From Hydractinia symbiolongicarpus (lineage: Eukaryota; Cnidaria; Hydrozoa; Anthoathecata; Hydractiniidae): a stretch of DNA of 64,000 bases. The notes under the pieces were generated by a model that saw nothing but the letters and a program-made list of their open reading frames with translations, had not been told where the DNA came from and searched no databases. The stretch is from NCBI RefSeq assembly GCF_029227915.1, contig NC_079881.1:29241501-29305500 (forward strand), in the 5' to 3' direction. The position numbers were made by a program, and so were the translations under genes. This document shows positions 61,683-64,000 of the stretch, in pieces. Every line of letters starts with the position of its first letter. Position 1 is the stretch's first letter.

Positions 61683-64000
61683 ATGTGATAAATGAGAAAA
61701 TTGGACTCCAAGAAATAACATTCTTCTCAATTTGACATGATTGCCGGAACTCAGCGATTATACTGGGCGCTGTGGTAGCACTTCTTTAAACACTTAGATT
61801 AATAAGTCATTTTTTACTGTGGGACCAATCCTAGCCGTTAGCGCGCGCTTAAGAAATAGACACAGTTTCAAATACTACATTTCACTGACTTTGTGACGGT
61901 GTCAGTCCGTTTGAGTTTCAACGGTTGGGTCACATATTCGTACCAACATGTATTTAGCGATATTTTTCTCATATTACTAAGTAACATCGCTTTTAACAGT
62001 GAAACGATTGACTGTGGGACTAAATTGAACTGATTTTGAATTGTGACCTTATAAATGCTATAAGTGAGTCAACTGGACTCCAACAAATAACATTCTTCTT
62101 AATTTGACGTAATTGCCGGACTCAGCGATTGCACTAGGCGCTGTGGTAGCGCTTCATTTAAAAGTTTAAATAAATAAGTCATTTTTTACTGTGGGACCAA
62201 TCCTAGCCGTTATTGCGCGCTGAAGAAATAGCGACAGTTTCAAAAACTACATTTTATTGACTTTCTAACGGTGTCAGTCCGTTTGGGTTTCAACGGTTTG
62301 GTCACCTATTCGTACCAACATGTATTTAGTGCTATTTTTCTGATATTAATAAGTTGCATCGCTTTTAACTATGAAACGATTGACTGTGGGACTTAATTGA
62401 ACTAACTTTGGACTGTGACCTAATAAATGTGATAAATGAGAAAATTAGACTCCAAGAAATAACATTCTTCTCAATTTGACATGATTGCCGGAACTCAGCG
62501 ATTACACTGGGCGCTGTGGTAGCACTTCTTTAAACACTTAGATTAATAAGTCATTTTTTACTGTGGGACCAATCCCAGCCGTTATCGCGCGCTGAAGAAA
62601 TAGCGACAGTTTCAAAAACTATATTTTATTGACTTTCTAATGGTGTCAGTCCGTTTGAGTTACAACGGTTGTGTCACATATTCGTACCAACATGTATTTA
62701 GCGATATTTTTTTTGATATTACTAGGTTGCATCGCTTTTAACAATGAAACGATTGACTGTGGGACTTAGTTGAACTAACTTTGGACTGTGACCTAATAAA
62801 TGTGATAAATGAGAAAATTGGACTCCAAGAAATAACATTCTTCTCAATTTGACATGATTGCCGGAACTCAGCGATTATACTGGGCGCTGTGGTAGCACTT
62901 CTTTAAACACTTAGATTAATAAGTCATTTTTTACTGTGGGACCAATCCTAGCCGTTAGCGCGCGCTTAAGAAATAGACACAGTTTCAAATACTACATTTC
63001 ACTGACTTTGTAACGGTGTCAGTCCGTTTGAGTTTCAACGGTTGGGTCACATATTCGTACCAACATGTATTTAGCGATATTTTACTCATATTACTAAGTT
63101 ACATCGCTTTTAACAGTGAAACGATTGACTGTGGGACTAAATTGAACTGATTTTGAATTGTGACCTTATAAATGCTATAAGTGAGTCAACTGGACTCCAA
63201 CAAATAACATTCTTCTTAATTTGACGTAATTGCCGGACTCAGCGATTGCACTGGGCGCTGTGGTAGCGCTTCATTTAAAAGTTTAAATAAATAAGTCATT
63301 TTTTACTGTGGGACCAATCCTAGCCGTTATTGCGCGCTGAAGAAATAGCGACAGTTTCAAAAACTACATTTTATTGACTTTCTAACGGTGTCAGTCCGTT
63401 TGGGTTTCAACGGTGGCGTCACATATTCGTACCAACATGTATTTAGCGATATTTATTTTGATATTACTAGGTTGCATCGCTTTTAACAATGAAACGATTG
63501 ACTGTGGGACTTAATTGAACTAACTTTGGACTGTGACCTGATAAATGTGATAAATGAGACAATTGGACTCTAAGAAATAACATTCTTCTTAATTTGTCGG
63601 GATTGCCGGAACTCAGCGATTACAGTGGGCGCTGAGGTATCGCTTCATTTAAAAATTTAGATAAATAAGTCATTCTTCACTGTGAGACCAATCCTAGCCG
63701 TTATCGCGCGCTGAAGAAATATCGACAGTTTCATAAACTACATTTCATTGACTTTCTAACGGTGCCAGTCCGTTTGAGTTACAACGGTTGGGTCACATAT
63801 TCGTGCCAACATGTATTTAGCGATATTTTTTTATATTACTAGGTTGTATCGCTTTTAACAATGAAACGATTGACTGTGGGACTTAGTTGAACTAACTTTG
63901 GACTGTGACCTAATAAATGTGATAAATGAGAAAATTGGACTCCAAGAAATAACATTCTTCTCAATTTCACATAATTGACGGAACTCAGCGATTACACTGG
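61683..64000. repeat. Right end: 1,117-bp duplication and partial final monomer
   Basis: Anchors: 61713, 62085, 62457, 62830, 63202, 63575 and 63947 (partial, 54 bp). Segment 61683-62296 is repeated at 62800-63413 (offset 1,117 bp, three monomers). Shared rare words: GATTATACTGGG, GAAATAGACACAG, TTTTGAATTGTGACC and AGTGAGTCAACTGG. The array runs off the window without a boundary. Confidence 0.88.

Larger units (their letters stand above)
1..64000. repeat. Satellite DNA array, monomer about 373 bp, 172 head-to-tail units
   Basis: Every part of the window belongs to one tandem repeat family. The anchor word AAATAACATTCTT (minor variants such as AAGTAAC, ATATGAC) recurs at 172 positions, spaced 371-376 bp apart apart from the exceptions listed separately. 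All units run in the same direction, with no inverted monomer and no foreign insertion. Nearly constant landmarks in each monomer, in order, are: the anchor; GCGATTACACTGGGCGCTG; a CGCGCGCTGAAG core; a T/A-rich stretch; CAGTCCGTTTGAG; ATTCGTACCAACATG; a T-tract flanked by GATATT; GCATCGCTTTTAAC; GACTGTGGGACTT; and TTTGGACTGTGACC. The composition is AT-rich. No open reading frame exceeds 85 codons, and those present recur only because the monomer recurs. Such arrays are typical of eukaryotic heterochromatin or centromeres; that location is inferred. The species is not identifiable by eye. Confidence 0.97.

Noticed and set aside
1-64000. CRISPR array or other prokaryotic repeat system
   Set aside because: The repeat is about 373 bp with no unique spacers. 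Adjacent units join without any variable segment, and there are no cas-like genes.
1-64000. rDNA, tRNA or other RNA gene cluster
   Set aside because: No rRNA core words and no tRNA cloverleaf or matching A and B boxes were seen. GTGGTAGCGC superficially resembles part of a tRNA D-arm but lacks the rest.
1-64000. Tandem transposon or LTR array
   Set aside because: No terminal repeats, target-site duplications, poly(A) tails or coding remnants. Monomers join at a constant register.
1-64000. Inverted (palindromic) large-scale duplication behind the A-B-C-B'-A' symmetry
   Set aside because: Every monomer is in the same orientation, and the order of monomers inside related blocks is not reversed.

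Overview
The whole 64-kb window is one uninterrupted block of tandemly repeated satellite DNA. I found no gene, RNA gene, transposon, CRISPR array or single-copy spacer in it. I anchored the register on a conserved word (AAATAACATTCTT, preceded by GGACTCCAAG) and followed it by hand. It starts at 172 positions, from base 1 to base 63947, always on the same strand. That gives 171 complete monomers and a 54-bp partial one at the right edge. The standard monomer is 371-376 bp, most often 372-374. Exceptions are 17 short monomers of 345-346 bp that share one 28-bp deletion, six identically truncated 94-bp units, and one 414-bp monomer with an internal duplication. The window begins and ends inside satellite, so the real array is larger.

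This points to a eukaryotic nuclear genome and a heterochromatic, possibly centromeric or pericentromeric, array: AT-rich long-period satellite, head-to-tail order, higher-order repeats (HORs) and no coding capacity. I do not recognise the family and cannot name the species. CpG-rich cores in every monomer (for example GTTATCGCGCGCTGAAG) argue weakly against a genome with strong CpG depletion.

Layout. (A) 1-16.9 kb: a 14-monomer HOR of 5,168 bp, repeated for about 4 kb with only a few differences seen. A 4-monomer HOR (1,494 bp) follows, then a 3.4-kb segment duplicated at an offset of 3,649 bp. Short 345-bp monomers occur here. (B) 16.9-25.5 kb: a different subfamily with duplications at offsets of 4,109 and 2,988 bp and a 748-bp dimer HOR; divergent monomers lie at 17.3 and 21.1-21.8 kb. 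(C) 25.5-42.4 kb: the truncated 94-bp unit occurs six times, and a segment of about 6 kb is duplicated about 10.1-10.5 kb away, the second copy lacking exactly one monomer. (D) 42.4-49.2 kb: a mosaic of area C-derived monomers with offsets of 2,239, 1,494 and 747 bp. (B') 49.2-51.9 kb: divergent monomers resembling those at 17-21 kb. (A') 51.9-64 kb: short 345-bp monomers return, with a 9-monomer HOR of 3,270 bp at 53.1-59.2 kb and a 1,117-bp duplication at the right end.

No genes work together here. The information in the window is its amplification history: nested segmental duplications, hybrid monomers made by in-register unequal exchange, and a roughly symmetric order of subfamilies (A-B-C/D-B'-A') in one orientation. 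All coordinates, offsets and differences were read by eye. Duplication edges are good to about 10-30 bp. Identity levels are impressions from sampled comparison, not computed values.
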